Shown: in pieces, positions 18,947-28,721 of the stretch
How the letters are laid out: each line of letters begins with the position of its first letter
Position numbering within the stretch: position 1 is the first letter of the stretch
Assembly (NCBI GenBank): GCA_902564245.1
Contig: CACFAF010000005.1
Coordinates: forward strand, 1-62,802
Reading direction: 5' to 3'
Length of the DNA: 62,802 nucleotides
Source: an uncultured Pelagibacteraceae bacterium
GTDB lineage: Bacteria; Pseudomonadota; Alphaproteobacteria; Pelagibacterales; Pelagibacteraceae
Made by a program: the position numbers and the translations under genes
Notes under the pieces: generated by a model
What the model was told of the DNA's origin: nothing
Databases searched by the model: none
Seen by the model: the letters and a program-made list of their open reading frames with translations, nothing else

Positions 18947-19541
18947 TCTAAATTTATTAATAGCTTTAATAAGTTTCTATTTTGTAATGTATGTTACCCC
19001 TGGTCCAAATAACGCAATGGTATTAACTTCTGGGATTAAGTTTGGATTTAGTAAAACTATTCCACACATGTCTGGCATTACTATTGGACATGTTTTACAA
19101 GTTATATTAGTTTGTCTTGGTCTAGGAAAAATTTTCCAAATATATCCTGAGTTACAAAAAATTCTTAAAATAATTTGTGCTATTTATTTATTATATTTAG
19201 GTTATAAAATTATTGGTTCTTTTAGCGCAATAAAAGAAGATAATTCAAGACCATTAAAATTTTACGAAGCAGCTTTATTTCAAATAGTTAACCCAAAAGC
19301 ATGGACGATATCTTCAATGGTTGCCTCTGGTTTTCTTCCAAAAGATGATAATTTAATTATTTCAATACTCTATATTGCAATTACTGCCTTAATAATTTGC
19401 CCTTTATCTATTTCTCCTTGGGCTGCATTTGGAGCGGGTATTAAAAATTTAATTAAAAATAATAAAAAAAAAGCAATAGTAGAGTATTTTTTAGCAATAT
19501 TACTTTTAATAACTGCGATTATGATTGTAATAGAAAAATAA
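18939..19541 (+). CDS. LysE/RhtB family amino-acid exporter
   Basis: A 200-residue inner-membrane protein with about six hydrophobic segments. [17 protein letters not shown] after the first segment is the LysE/RhtB signature. The family exports amino acids or related small molecules; the substrate cannot be read from the sequence. It overlaps the upstream phosphatase gene by 8 bases, so the two are co-translated. A 37-base gap with a good SD separates it from prpD. Confidence 0.85.
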   Translation: MIDLNLLIALISFYFVMYVTPGPNNAMVLTSGIKFGFSKTIPHMSGITIGHVLQVILVCLGLGKIFQIYPELQKILKIICAIYLLYLGYKIIGSFSAIKEDNSRPLKFYEAALFQIVNPKAWTISSMVASGFLPKDDNLIISILYIAITALIICPLSISPWAAFGAGIKNLIKNNKKKAIVEYFLAILLLITAIMIVIEK

Positions 19542-19568
19542 CTTATTATTACTATATAAAAAAATCTT

Positions 19569-19573
19569 AGGAG
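19569..19573 (+). promoter_or_regulatory. Shine-Dalgarno supporting a TTG start for prpD
   Basis: AGGAG is five bases upstream of TTG at 19579. There is no in-frame ATG nearby that would give a normal MmgE/PrpD N-terminus, so this site fixes the start at a TTG codon. Confidence 0.65.
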
Positions 19574-19578
19574 AAATT

Positions 19579-21081
19579 TTGATTACACATAAGATAAAAG
19601 TTTACCCGTCAAAAATTCATTTACCAAAGAGTAAACAACTTGCATGGAAAATTGCTGAAATAGCAAGTGATAATGCAAAATTAAATAATCAGTCAATTGA
19701 AATGGTAATCAATAGAATTATTGATAACGCTTCTGTTGCAATAGCATCATTAAATAGAAAACCTGTAGTTTCTTCAAGAGAAATGGCGATTAGACATCCA
19801 AAAAAAAATGGTGCTACTTTATTTGGAATTAATTCAAAATTAAGGTTTGATTGTGAATGGGCTGCTTGGTCAAATGGTACTGCTGTCAGAGAGCTTGATT
19901 TTCATGATACATTTTTAGCAGCAGATTATAGTCACCCAGGTGATAACATTCCTCCACTTATTAGTGTTGCCCAACAAAATAAAAAAAGTGGTTTAGATCT
20001 TCTAAGAGGAATAATTACAGCTTATGAAGTGCAGGTTAATTTAGTTAAGGGTATTTGTTTACATAAACATAAAATAGATCATATTGCTCATTTAGGACCA
20101 AGTGTTGCGGCTGGCTTAGGAGCAATGTTAAAATTAAAAACTGAAACAATTTATCAAGCAATCCAACAAGCTTTGCATACTACAGTATCAACAAGACAAT
20201 CTAGAAAAGGTGAAATTTCAAGTTGGAAGGCCTACGCTCCAGCTCATGCAGGTAAGCTTGCCATTGAAGCGGTTGATAGAGCTATGAGAGGAGAAGGTGC
20301 ACCAAGTCCAATTTATGAAGGTGAAGATAGTGTTATAGCTAGAATTTTAGATGGGAAAAAAGCAATATATAATGTTCCTCTTCCTAAAAAAGGAGAGAGT
20401 AAAAAAGCAATACTAGAAACTTATACTAAAGAATACTCAGCTGAATATCAGTCACAAGCACTTATAGATATTGCAAAAAAACTTAATAAAAAAATTAGTA
20501 ATCTTGGTCAAATTAAAAAAATTGATATTTACACAAGTCATCATACTCATTTTGTAATTGGGACAGGAGCAAATGATCCACAAAAAATGGATCCTAAAGC
20601 AAGTAGAGAAACTTTGGATCATTCTATTATGTATATTTTTGCAGTTGCGCTAGAAGATGCTGATTGGCATCATGTTAAATCATATACTAAAAAAAGAGCT
20701 AATAAAAAAAGTACAATAAAAATTTGGAAATCTATTAAGACTTATGAAGATAAAAAATGGACAAAAAAATATCATGATCCTGATCCAAGAGATAAATCTT
20801 TTGGTGCCAAAGTAATTGTTACAATGAATAATGGAAAAAAAGTAATAGAACAACTCGAAAGAGCAGATGCACATCCCTATGGTGCTCGACCATTTAAAAG
20901 AAAAGATTACATTAAAAAATTTTTAACACTTACAGAAAATATTTTACAAAAAAAAGAAAGTTTAAGATTTTTAAAAACTGTTCAAAACTTAAAAAAATTA
21001 AAATCTGGTCAATTAAACAGACTAAATATTCAGGTTAAGAAAAATAAAATAAAGAAAAATAAAAAAAAAGGAATCTTTTAA
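19579..21081 (+). CDS. prpD: 2-methylcitrate dehydratase (MmgE/PrpD family)
   Basis: A 500-residue MmgE/PrpD protein that dehydrates 2-methylcitrate to 2-methyl-cis-aconitate in propionate oxidation. [23 protein letters not shown] is the recognisable central motif region, with GLGAMLKLK and [10 protein letters not shown] later. The extra 20-residue lysine-rich C-terminal tail is typical of AT-rich genomes. It starts with TTG behind an AGGAG. The stop overlaps prpB (TAATG). The prpD-prpB-prpC string gives three consecutive methylcitrate-cycle enzymes. Confidence 0.92.
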   Translation: MITHKIKVYPSKIHLPKSKQLAWKIAEIASDNAKLNNQSIEMVINRIIDNASVAIASLNRKPVVSSREMAIRHPKKNGATLFGINSKLRFDCEWAAWSNGTAVRELDFHDTFLAADYSHPGDNIPPLISVAQQNKKSGLDLLRGIITAYEVQVNLVKGICLHKHKIDHIAHLGPSVAAGLGAMLKLKTETIYQAIQQALHTTVSTRQSRKGEISSWKAYAPAHAGKLAIEAVDRAMRGEGAPSPIYEGEDSVIARILDGKKAIYNVPLPKKGESKKAILETYTKEYSAEYQSQALIDIAKKLNKKISNLGQIKKIDIYTSHHTHFVIGTGANDPQKMDPKASRETLDHSIMYIFAVALEDADWHHVKSYTKKRANKKSTIKIWKSIKTYEDKKWTKKYHDPDPRDKSFGAKVIVTMNNGKKVIEQLERADAHPYGARPFKRKDYIKKFLTLTENILQKKESLRFLKTVQNLKKLKSGQLNRLNIQVKKNKIKKNKKKGIF

Positions 21082-21977
21082 TGCATTTTGTTAAAAAAAA
21101 ACCAAATCAAAAAAGATTAGATTTTGTAAATAAACTTAAAACAAACAAAATTTTAAGAGTTCCTGGAGCCTATAATCCTTTAACTGCAAAACTAATTGAA
21201 GAAATTGGATATGATGCAGTTTATGTTTCAGGTGGAGTGATGGCTAATGATTTAGGTTACCCCGATATAGGTTTAACCACACTTAAAGATGTAAGTACTA
21301 GGTCTTATCTTATCTCAAGAGTCACAAACTTACCTACAATAGTTGATATAGATACTGGTTTTAAATCTTGTAAAAAAACAATCGAAACATTTGAAGAATT
21401 TGGAATTAGTGCAGTACATTTAGAAGATCAAGTTGAACGTAAAAGATGTGGGCACTTAGATAATAAAGAATTAATTTCAAAAAATGAAATGGTAAAAAAA
21501 ATTAAAGAATGTGTAGATTCAAAAAAAGATGAAAATTTTAAAATTATTGCGAGATCCGATGCAAAAAGTGTAGAAGGATTAGAAAAAATGATTGATAGAT
21601 GTAAGGCTTATATAGATGCTGGAGCAGAAATAATTTTTCCAGAGGCTCTGGAAAGTGAAAAAGATTTTGAAAAAGTTAGAAAAGAACTAAAATCTTATCT
21701 ATTAGCTAATATGACGGAATTTGGTAAATCTAAGCTTTTCAATTACAAAGAATTGGAAGATTTAGGTTACAATATTGTTATTTATCCTGTGACCACTCAA
21801 AGATTAGCAATGAAAAATGTGGAAGATGGATTACGAGACATTTATGCAAATGGACACCAAAATAATATCATAGATAAAATGCAAACTAGAAAAAGATTAT
21901 ATGAGCTCGTTGAATATGAAAAATATAATGAGTTAGACGAAAAAATTTATAATTTTAGTACTGATGGTCATGATTAA
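21081..21977 (+). CDS. prpB: 2-methylisocitrate lyase
   Basis: A 298-residue isocitrate-lyase superfamily enzyme splitting 2-methylisocitrate to pyruvate and succinate. The catalytic KRCGH loop is present (family KKCGH), as are DIDTGF and HLEDQV for metal binding. NPLTAKLIEEIGYDAVYVSGG is the expected N-terminal barrel strand region. The gene overlaps prpD and prpC by single bases, so expression is tightly coupled. An oxaloacetate- or phosphonopyruvate-type activity is less likely given the neighbours. Confidence 0.93.
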   Translation: MHFVKKKPNQKRLDFVNKLKTNKILRVPGAYNPLTAKLIEEIGYDAVYVSGGVMANDLGYPDIGLTTLKDVSTRSYLISRVTNLPTIVDIDTGFKSCKKTIETFEEFGISAVHLEDQVERKRCGHLDNKELISKNEMVKKIKECVDSKKDENFKIIARSDAKSVEGLEKMIDRCKAYIDAGAEIIFPEALESEKDFEKVRKELKSYLLANMTEFGKSKLFNYKELEDLGYNIVIYPVTTQRLAMKNVEDGLRDIYANGHQNNIIDKMQTRKRLYELVEYEKYNELDEKIYNFSTDGHD

Positions 21978-23101
21978 TGAGTGAAGATGTAAAAAAAGGA
22001 TTGCTAGGCATTGTTGTGGATGAAACTGAGGTTTCAAAAGTTATGCCGGAAATTAATTCTCTTACTTACAGAGGTTATGCCGCACAAGATTTATGTGCCA
22101 GATGTAATTTTGAGGAAGTTGCTTATTTAATTTTAAATGGTGATTTACCTAATAAGAAACAATTAAAAAAATTTGAAAAACAAGAAAAGAATGAAAGAAC
22201 TCTTTCAAAAAATTTAATTAGTATTCTTAAACAAATGCCAAAAAAAGCTCATCCTATGGATGTTGCGAGAACTGCAGTGAGTGTAATGGGGCTTGAAGAT
22301 AAACAAACTTCAGACAATTCTCAAAAAGCAAACTTAAATAAAACTATGAGAATTCTTGCGAAAATGCCAACTGCTTTAGCTTTATTTTATAGATTAAGAA
22401 ATGGTAAAAAAATGATTTCTCCCAAAAAAAAACTTTCATTTGCAGAAAATTTTTTTTACATGTGTTTTGGAAAAGTTCCAAACAAAGATATAGTTAAAGC
22501 TTTTGATGTGTCTTTAATACTTTACGCGGAACATAGTTTTAATGTTTCAACATTTACAGCAAGAACAATCACAAGTAGTCTTTCAGATATTCATGGAGCT
22601 ATAACTGGAGCAATTGCAAGCTTAAAAGGACCACTTCATGGTGGAGCTAATGAAGAGGTAATGCAAATGATGAAAAAAATAAAGAAACCTGAACGAGCAC
22701 TTAAGTGGATTAATAAAGCTTTAGACAATAAACAAGTAATCATGGGTTTTGGTCACCGTGTTTATAAAAATGGGGACTCTCGAGTGCCTACTATGAGAGA
22801 ATATTTTAAAAAAGTCTCCAAAATCAAAAAGGATAAAACTTTTGAAAAGATATATGACATAGTTGAAAAAGTAATGATTGAAAGAAAGAATATTCACCCA
22901 AATGTAGACTACCCTACTGGTCCGACTTATCATTTGATGGGATTTGATACAGATTTTTTTACTCCTATTTTTGTTTTATCAAGAATAACTGGTTGGTCTG
23001 CTCATATCATGGAGCAACATGCAGCTAATAAATTAATTAGACCATTAGCAAAATATAAGGGTAGCCAACATAGAAAAGTCCTTAGTTTAAACTACAGATA
23101 A
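21977..23101 (+). CDS. prpC: 2-methylcitrate synthase / citrate synthase
   Basis: A 374-residue type II citrate synthase-fold enzyme. The active-site His-containing HGGANEE loop, the GFGHRVYKNGDSR motif and the C-terminal RPLAKYKGSQHRK region are present. Position after prpD and prpB argues for propionyl-CoA as acceptor (methylcitrate synthase), though such enzymes usually retain citrate synthase activity. No prpE (propionyl-CoA synthetase) is in the window, so propionyl-CoA would arise from other routes such as odd-chain or methylated substrates. Confidence 0.92.
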   Translation: MSEDVKKGLLGIVVDETEVSKVMPEINSLTYRGYAAQDLCARCNFEEVAYLILNGDLPNKKQLKKFEKQEKNERTLSKNLISILKQMPKKAHPMDVARTAVSVMGLEDKQTSDNSQKANLNKTMRILAKMPTALALFYRLRNGKKMISPKKKLSFAENFFYMCFGKVPNKDIVKAFDVSLILYAEHSFNVSTFTARTITSSLSDIHGAITGAIASLKGPLHGGANEEVMQMMKKIKKPERALKWINKALDNKQVIMGFGHRVYKNGDSRVPTMREYFKKVSKIKKDKTFEKIYDIVEKVMIERKNIHPNVDYPTGPTYHLMGFDTDFFTPIFVLSRITGWSAHIMEQHAANKLIRPLAKYKGSQHRKVLSLNYR

Positions 23102-23103
23102 AA

Positions 23104-24129
23104 TTGATAAAAATATTTGAAACATTAAAGCTTATTTTAATAAACTCATTAATTTTTTTTGTTGTTTTAATAATAATTGAGATAATTTTTGGATCTTGGT
23201 TTAAAAATAATTTTAATCTTAGGTTATCTTCTGAAAGAAATATCAATAGAGTATATAATTTTGATTTCAAAAATCATAAAGGTCAGTCAAAATATATAAG
23301 AGATAACCTTGGATTTAGAGTAAAAGAAAAAAATATCAAACCTAATGAAGTTGATATAGTTTTTGCAGGAGGATCTACAATAAATCAAAAATTTTTAAAT
23401 TATGATGAAACAATAGTTGGTTTAATACAAAAAAGATTTGATAAAATAAATATTGTAAATAGTGGTGTAGATGGAATATCAATTGTTGGGCATATAAATA
23501 GCTTTGAACTTTGGTATAATAAAATTGATAATTTTAGGCCAAAATACTACATTTTTTTCATTGGATTAAACGATCGCTATATTCTTGATGACAATAAAAA
23601 AAGACCTGTAGACCAATTAATTGAATCCTCTTTTGAAGGTCGTATAAGAGAATATTTAGAATCTAACTCTTTTTTTTATAAACAATTTAGAAAAATAAAG
23701 TCAATTTTATATTTAAAATTTGGATTTAAAAAAGGTGCTAATCATGTAAATGAAAAATCATTCGTTTATGCAGAAAGAAATAATAATGATTTTGTTAAAT
23801 ACTCAGAAATATTAAATAAAAAAGATCAACTTAATTATAAAGGTATTTATAATAAATATTTAAAAGATCTTACTGATCGAGTTCTTGAAAATAATTCTAA
23901 AATTATATACATAACCCAAACATCTGGTTATGGTATGAGTGATAAACTATTCATTATAGCTAATACTATAATGGATCATTGTAAAAATAATAATCTAACA
24001 TGTTTCAATGCTGCTAAAGATATTAATTTTGAATATAGTGATTTTTATGATGGCGTTCATCTTAATAGAAAAGGAACTGAAAAAATTAGTATCTATCTTT
24101 ATAAAAATCTGTCTAAGATTTTAAATTAA
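23104..24129 (+). CDS. membrane-anchored SGNH-hydrolase-like protein
   Basis: A 341-residue protein with one N-terminal hydrophobic segment (about residues 10-30) and a large outer domain with SGNH blocks. AGGST gives candidate nucleophile S91; NSGVDGIS is block II, IGLNDR block III and DGVHLNRKG the Asp-His pair near the C-terminus. It probably deacylates or modifies an envelope glycan or lipid; no substrate can be named. The start is TTG at 23104, two bases after prpC, with no ATG close by. Its link to the methylcitrate genes may be read-through only. Confidence 0.7.
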   Translation: MIKIFETLKLILINSLIFFVVLIIIEIIFGSWFKNNFNLRLSSERNINRVYNFDFKNHKGQSKYIRDNLGFRVKEKNIKPNEVDIVFAGGSTINQKFLNYDETIVGLIQKRFDKINIVNSGVDGISIVGHINSFELWYNKIDNFRPKYYIFFIGLNDRYILDDNKKRPVDQLIESSFEGRIREYLESNSFFYKQFRKIKSILYLKFGFKKGANHVNEKSFVYAERNNNDFVKYSEILNKKDQLNYKGIYNKYLKDLTDRVLENNSKIIYITQTSGYGMSDKLFIIANTIMDHCKNNNLTCFNAAKDINFEYSDFYDGVHLNRKGTEKISIYLYKNLSKILN

Positions 24130-24134
24130 TAATT

Positions 24135-25142
24135 TTAAGAAAATGCCTCTGTCCAATTTCCTTGGGTTGATGCTTTAGAATACTCGGTAGCTCTTCCTTC
24201 GAAAAAATTCATATGTTCCACAGCATTCAACATTGTGTCTAGCCAAGTTAATGGGTTTTTATCAACTTTATAAATTGGCTCTAAACCTAATTGGACTAGT
24301 CTTCTATTGCCTATAAACCTAATATATTCCTTAACCTCTTGAGCTGTAAGACCTTCCATTGGACCCATTTCAAATGCTAAATCTATAAAAGCATCTTCAT
24401 GCTCAATTATAGTTCTACAAGCTTCGTATAGTTCTTTCTTTAGTTGTGGAGTCCATATTTGAGGATTTTCTTTTATAAATTCCTTAAACAATCTTATCAT
24501 TGAGTTACAATGCAAAGTTTCATCTCTTACTGACCAAGTTACAATTTGGCCCATACCTTTCATCTTATTATGTCTTGGAAAATTTAATAAAATTGCAAAA
24601 CTTGCGAATAATTGCAAACCTTCAGTAAAAGCACTAAATACAGCTACAGTTTTTGCAATATCTTCTTTTGAATTAACATTAAAATTTTGCATATAATCAT
24701 ATTTGTCTTTCATTTCTTTATACTTCATAAATGCAGAATATTCTGACTCAGGCATTCCTATTGTATCAAGCAAATGTGAATAGGCTGCTATATGAACTGT
24801 TTCCATTGCAGCAAAAGCAGTCATCATCATTAATACTTCTGTTGGTTTAAACACAGTTGTGTAATATCTTAGATAACAATTATTGACCTCAACATCTGCT
24901 TGAGTAAAAAATCTAAAAATTTGTGTTAATAGATTTTTTTCAGCTTGTGATAGGTTTTTTTGCCAATCCCTAACATCATCACCTAATGGAACTTCCTCAG
25001 GCAACCAATGGATTCTTTGTTGGGTTAACCAAGCATCATAACACCATGGATATCTGAATGGTTTGTAAACTGGGTTCTCTACTAGAAGACCCATTTTTTT
25101 TGGTTGTATAATTTCTGAATTGACTTTTTTTACTACTGACAT
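24135..25142 (-). CDS. nrdB: ribonucleotide reductase, class I beta subunit
   Basis: A 335-residue ferritin-like radical-generating subunit. The di-metal ligands are all visible: D83, E114, H117, E174, E208 and H211. The candidate radical tyrosine is Y121, four residues after H117 in ETVHIAAYSH. It is the short form with no ATP-cone. ATG at 25142 is preferred over a GTG three codons upstream; the coding region overlaps the end of nrdA by 10 bases, so the subunits are translationally coupled. It is convergent with the SGNH gene, 5 bases apart. Confidence 0.95.
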   Translation of the reverse strand: MSVVKKVNSEIIQPKKMGLLVENPVYKPFRYPWCYDAWLTQQRIHWLPEEVPLGDDVRDWQKNLSQAEKNLLTQIFRFFTQADVEVNNCYLRYYTTVFKPTEVLMMMTAFAAMETVHIAAYSHLLDTIGMPESEYSAFMKYKEMKDKYDYMQNFNVNSKEDIAKTVAVFSAFTEGLQLFASFAILLNFPRHNKMKGMGQIVTWSVRDETLHCNSMIRLFKEFIKENPQIWTPQLKKELYEACRTIIEHEDAFIDLAFEMGPMEGLTAQEVKEYIRFIGNRRLVQLGLEPIYKVDKNPLTWLDTMLNAVEHMNFFEGRATEYSKASTQGNWTEAFS

Positions 25143-27070
25143 GATAAACACTCCTCATATTCTGTTTGATTGTCTTGTTGTTTTTTTGATTTGTACACAT
25201 TTGCTGTAATGTCTGTAGAATTTGCATCATTAACATTTTCAGCACGTTGTATTGATTTTGATCTGCAATAATAAAGGCTTTTCAATCCTTTTTTCCATGC
25301 CTGGAAATGAATTTGATGTAAATCTCTCTTATGTACATCTGCTGGTAAAAATAAATTTATAGATTGAGCTTGAGATATATGTGGAGTTCTATCTGCACTT
25401 AAATCTACTAGCCATCTTTGGTCAAGCTCAAAAGCTGTTTTAAATACGTCTTTATCTTCCTGTGTCAAAAAATCAAGATGAGATACTGAGCCTTGATTAG
25501 TTGTAATACTAGACCAAGTCTCATCATCATCTTTATTATGTTTTGCTAATAATTCTTTTAAGTATTTATTTTTTACATTAAAAGAGCCAGATAAAGTTTT
25601 ATGAGTATAGCTATTAGCTGCAATAGGTTCTACGCCTGGTGAAGTCCCCCCACAAATAATTGAAATTGAAGCTGTTGGAGCTATTGCTGTTTTATTTGAA
25701 AATCTTTCTTTAAAACCGTATTCAGCTGCATCTGGACATGGTCCTCTCTCTTCTGCTAAATCTTTAGAAGCTTTATCTACATGAGTTTGAATATGTTCAA
25801 ATATTTTTTTATTCCAAGCTTTGCTCATCACTGATTCTAATGGTATCCTTTTCTTTTGAAAAAAAGAATGTAAACCCATTACACCTAAACCAACACTTCT
25901 TTCTTTTAAAGCAGAATAAGTAGCATCACTAAATTGATCAGGAGCATTTTCAATAAAATCTGTTAGAACATTATCTAAAAATCTCATTACATCTCCAATA
26001 AAATTTTCATCATTTTTCCACTCATCATATTTTTCCACATTTAAAGAAGACAAACAACATACGGCTGTTCTATCTCTTCCTTCTTTATCTATTCCAGTAG
26101 GTAAAGTAATTTCACTACATAAATTTGAAGTTTTAACTGTTAAGCCTGCAAGTTTATGGTGTTGTGGAATCATTCTATTAACAGTGTCAATAAATATAAT
26201 ATAAGGTTCACCTGTTTCAATTCTTGCAGTTAATAATCTAATCCATAAATTTCTTGCAGACACTGATGCTTGAACTGTTCCATTTTTTGGACTCTTTAGA
26301 GCCCATTGCTCATCTAATTCAACAGCTCTCATAAATGCATCTGAAACTAAAACACCATGATGAAGATTTAAAGATTTTCTATTAGGATCTCCTCCAGTTG
26401 GTCTTCTCATTTCAATAAATTCTTCAATTTCAGGATGATCAATTGGCAAATAACAAGCTGCTGAACCTCTTCTAAGTGAACCTTGACTAATGGCCATTGT
26501 AAGAGAGTCCATAACTTTAATAAAAGGAATGATTCCAGAAGTTTTACCAACTCTTCCAATCTTTTCTCCAATAGATCTAAGATTTCCCCAGTAACTTCCA
26601 ATACCACCACCTCTTGCAGCTAACCAAACATTTTCACTCCAAAGATCTAAAATTCCATTTAAACTGTCACTAGCTTCATTTAAAAAACAAGAGATAGGTA
26701 AACCTCTTTTTGTTCCACCATTTGATAAAACTGGTGTTGCTGGCATAAACCATAAATTACTAATATAGTTATAAAGTCTTTGAGCATGCAAATTATCATC
26801 TGCGTAATGACTAGCTACTCTTGCAAACAAATCTTGATAAGATTCATTTTCTCCTAAGTATCGATCACTTAAAGTTGCTTTTCCAAAATCTGTTAGATTA
26901 GAATCTCGTGCCCTATCTAATTTAACTGTAATACCTTTAGCATTTTGAAATAATTCTGTTTGATTGTTTAGTGAAAATAAATCAGGCCTTTTTTCTTTGT
27001 TAATTTCAATCTTTTCTAGGGTATATTCGGAGACAGCTTTCTTTAATGCCTGAGATAGAATTTTGTTCAT
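25133..27070 (-). CDS. nrdA: ribonucleotide reductase, class I alpha subunit
   Basis: A 645-residue catalytic subunit. Redox cysteine C128 is in GLPISCFLNEASDS. The N-C-E active-site set is N316, C318 and E320 in SNLCSEI. A CCLSSLN partner cysteine lies near 338-339, and the reductant-interacting CLSC pair is at the extreme C-terminus (641-644). LYYCRS holds the tyrosines for radical transfer. The protein starts close to the catalytic domain, so the N-terminal ATP-cone that mediates dATP inhibition in E. coli NrdA is absent. Upstream DNA contains an inverted repeat and a tandem repeat. Confidence 0.96.
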   Translation of the reverse strand: MNKILSQALKKAVSEYTLEKIEINKEKRPDLFSLNNQTELFQNAKGITVKLDRARDSNLTDFGKATLSDRYLGENESYQDLFARVASHYADDNLHAQRLYNYISNLWFMPATPVLSNGGTKRGLPISCFLNEASDSLNGILDLWSENVWLAARGGGIGSYWGNLRSIGEKIGRVGKTSGIIPFIKVMDSLTMAISQGSLRRGSAACYLPIDHPEIEEFIEMRRPTGGDPNRKSLNLHHGVLVSDAFMRAVELDEQWALKSPKNGTVQASVSARNLWIRLLTARIETGEPYIIFIDTVNRMIPQHHKLAGLTVKTSNLCSEITLPTGIDKEGRDRTAVCCLSSLNVEKYDEWKNDENFIGDVMRFLDNVLTDFIENAPDQFSDATYSALKERSVGLGVMGLHSFFQKKRIPLESVMSKAWNKKIFEHIQTHVDKASKDLAEERGPCPDAAEYGFKERFSNKTAIAPTASISIICGGTSPGVEPIAANSYTHKTLSGSFNVKNKYLKELLAKHNKDDDETWSSITTNQGSVSHLDFLTQEDKDVFKTAFELDQRWLVDLSADRTPHISQAQSINLFLPADVHKRDLHQIHFQAWKKGLKSLYYCRSKSIQRAENVNDANSTDITANVYKSKKQQDNQTEYEECLSCQ

Positions 27071-27105
27071 TTTTTTTTAAATTATTAAAGTTAGTATTTG
27101 CACAA

Positions 27106-27120
27106 ACAACTACATGTTGT
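27106..27120. promoter_or_regulatory. inverted repeat upstream of nrdA, candidate operator
   Basis: ACAAC-N5-GTTGT, a perfect 5-bp inverted repeat in the 160-base divergent region between nrdA (minus) and the phosphohexomutase gene (plus), about 36 bases from the nrdA start. NrdR-type repressors usually bind palindromic boxes in this position, but the match to a known NrdR box is not close, so the binding protein is a guess. Confidence 0.35.
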
Positions 27121-27158
27121 ATGTAAGATACGTTAATATACTATATAATCAGTAAATC

Positions 27159-27180
27159 AATAGAACATTAATAGAACATT
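27159..27180. repeat. perfect tandem duplication of an 11-bp unit
   Basis: AATAGAACATT occurs twice head to tail (27159-27169 and 27170-27180) in the nrdA/phosphohexomutase divergent region, about 50 bases before the plus-strand start. It could be a paired activator site, or a slippage product in AT-rich DNA. Confidence 0.85.
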
Positions 27181-27230
27181 TTAAAAAAAAATCAATAAAA
27201 AAATCAAAATAAATGTAAGAAACATAAGGA

Positions 27231-28685
27231 ATGACTTCAAATATAAAAATAGACCCTTATGGATTTAGAGAATATGACGCCCGATGGTTGTATAAAGAAA
27301 ACATAAACCTAATGGGAATTGAAATTCTTGGAAAAGGTTTAGGAACCCAAATAATAAATCATACAAAAAAAGATAATCCAAGGATAATTGTTGGTCACGA
27401 TTATAGATCTTACAGTGAAGAAATTAAGACAGCGCTAAAAAAAGGAATAATTTCAACGGGGTGTTTTATTGAAGACATTGGTTTATCTTTATCTCCAATG
27501 GTCTATTTTGCTCAATTTAAATTAAATGCAGATGCTGTTGCGATGGTAACAGCAAGCCATAATGAAAATGGTTGGACAGGTGTTAAAATGGGAATCAAAA
27601 AGGGATTAACACATGCTCCAGAAGAAATGAGTGAATTGAAACAAATTACTTTAAATCATAAATTCATTGAAGGAATTGGAAAAGAAAAAGAAATCAAAGA
27701 TTTCCAAAAAGTTTATAAAGATGATTTGATTAAAAATAACAAGATTAATAAAAAGATTAAAGCAGTAGTTGCTTGTGGTAACGGTACTGCAGGAGTATTT
27801 GCTCCAGATATATTGAGAGGAATTGGTTGTGAAGTTATTGAGCTTGACTGTAAACTAGATTGGACTTTTCCAAAATATAATCCAAATCCTGAAGATATGG
27901 AAATGTTAAAAGCAATTAGCAACGTAGTTAAAGAAAATAATGCTGATATAGGTTTTGGTTTTGATGGAGATGGTGATCGTTGTGGTGTTATAGATAATGA
28001 AGGCAATGAAATTTTTTCAGATAAAATAGGTTTAATAATTGCTAGAAATTTATCATCAAAACACAAAGGTTCTAAATTTGTTGTAGATGTTAAATCAACA
28101 GGATTATATAATACAGATGAAATTTTATTAAATAATAAGTGTAAAACAATATATTGGAAAACTGGTCATTCCCATATTAAAAGAAAAGTAAATATTGAAC
28201 AAGCTCTAGCTGGTTTTGAAAAAAGTGGTCATTTCTTTTTTAATAAGCCATTAGGATATGGTTATGATGATGGAATTAACTCAGCTATACAAGTTTGCCA
28301 CTTACTTGAAAGTCAAAATAAAAAAATCAGTGAAATTATAAAAGAATTACCTACTACATACCAATCTCCTACTATGGCACCGTATTGTAAAGATAATGAA
28401 AAATATGAAGTTGTAGATAGTTTGGTTAAACAAATACAAGAAATTAAAAAAAATAAAAATAAAATTGATGGACAAGAAATTAAAGAAGTTTTAACAGTAA
28501 ATGGTATAAGATTTTCATTTGAAGATGGCTCATGGGGATTAATAAGAGCTTCATCCAACAAACCTTCATTAGTTGTTGTTACTGAAAGCCCAACATCTGA
28601 GGAAAGAAAAAAAATGATTTTTAAGTTTATTGACGATTTACTTCAGAAAACTGGAAAAATTGGTCAATACGACCAAAAAATTTAA
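27231..28685 (+). CDS. phosphomannomutase/phosphoglucomutase
   Basis: A 484-residue alpha-D-phosphohexomutase. The phosphoserine is S109 in TASHNENGW; the metal loop is FGFDGDGDRCG; the sugar-binding GFEKSGHFF and a C-terminal phosphate-binding SSNKPSLVV segment complete the four domains. The opening GFREYDARWLY resembles the PMM/PGM (AlgC/ManB) branch. It would interconvert hexose-6- and hexose-1-phosphates, feeding the sugar-nucleotide and polysaccharide genes elsewhere in the window. It is followed after 36 bases by the DmdA-like gene. Confidence 0.9.
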   Translation: MTSNIKIDPYGFREYDARWLYKENINLMGIEILGKGLGTQIINHTKKDNPRIIVGHDYRSYSEEIKTALKKGIISTGCFIEDIGLSLSPMVYFAQFKLNADAVAMVTASHNENGWTGVKMGIKKGLTHAPEEMSELKQITLNHKFIEGIGKEKEIKDFQKVYKDDLIKNNKINKKIKAVVACGNGTAGVFAPDILRGIGCEVIELDCKLDWTFPKYNPNPEDMEMLKAISNVVKENNADIGFGFDGDGDRCGVIDNEGNEIFSDKIGLIIARNLSSKHKGSKFVVDVKSTGLYNTDEILLNNKCKTIYWKTGHSHIKRKVNIEQALAGFEKSGHFFFNKPLGYGYDDGINSAIQVCHLLESQNKKISEIIKELPTTYQSPTMAPYCKDNEKYEVVDSLVKQIQEIKKNKNKIDGQEIKEVLTVNGIRFSFEDGSWGLIRASSNKPSLVVVTESPTSEERKKMIFKFIDDLLQKTGKIGQYDQKI

Positions 28686-28721
28686 CCTTTAGAAACTATA
28701 TAAGTTTGATACAAACCTTTG

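Noticed and set aside
27713-28066. Open frame of 117 codons on the minus strand inside the phosphohexomutase gene
   Set aside because: Shadow of the real gene, Ser/Pro-rich as expected for the reverse of Gly/Asp-rich coding sequence.
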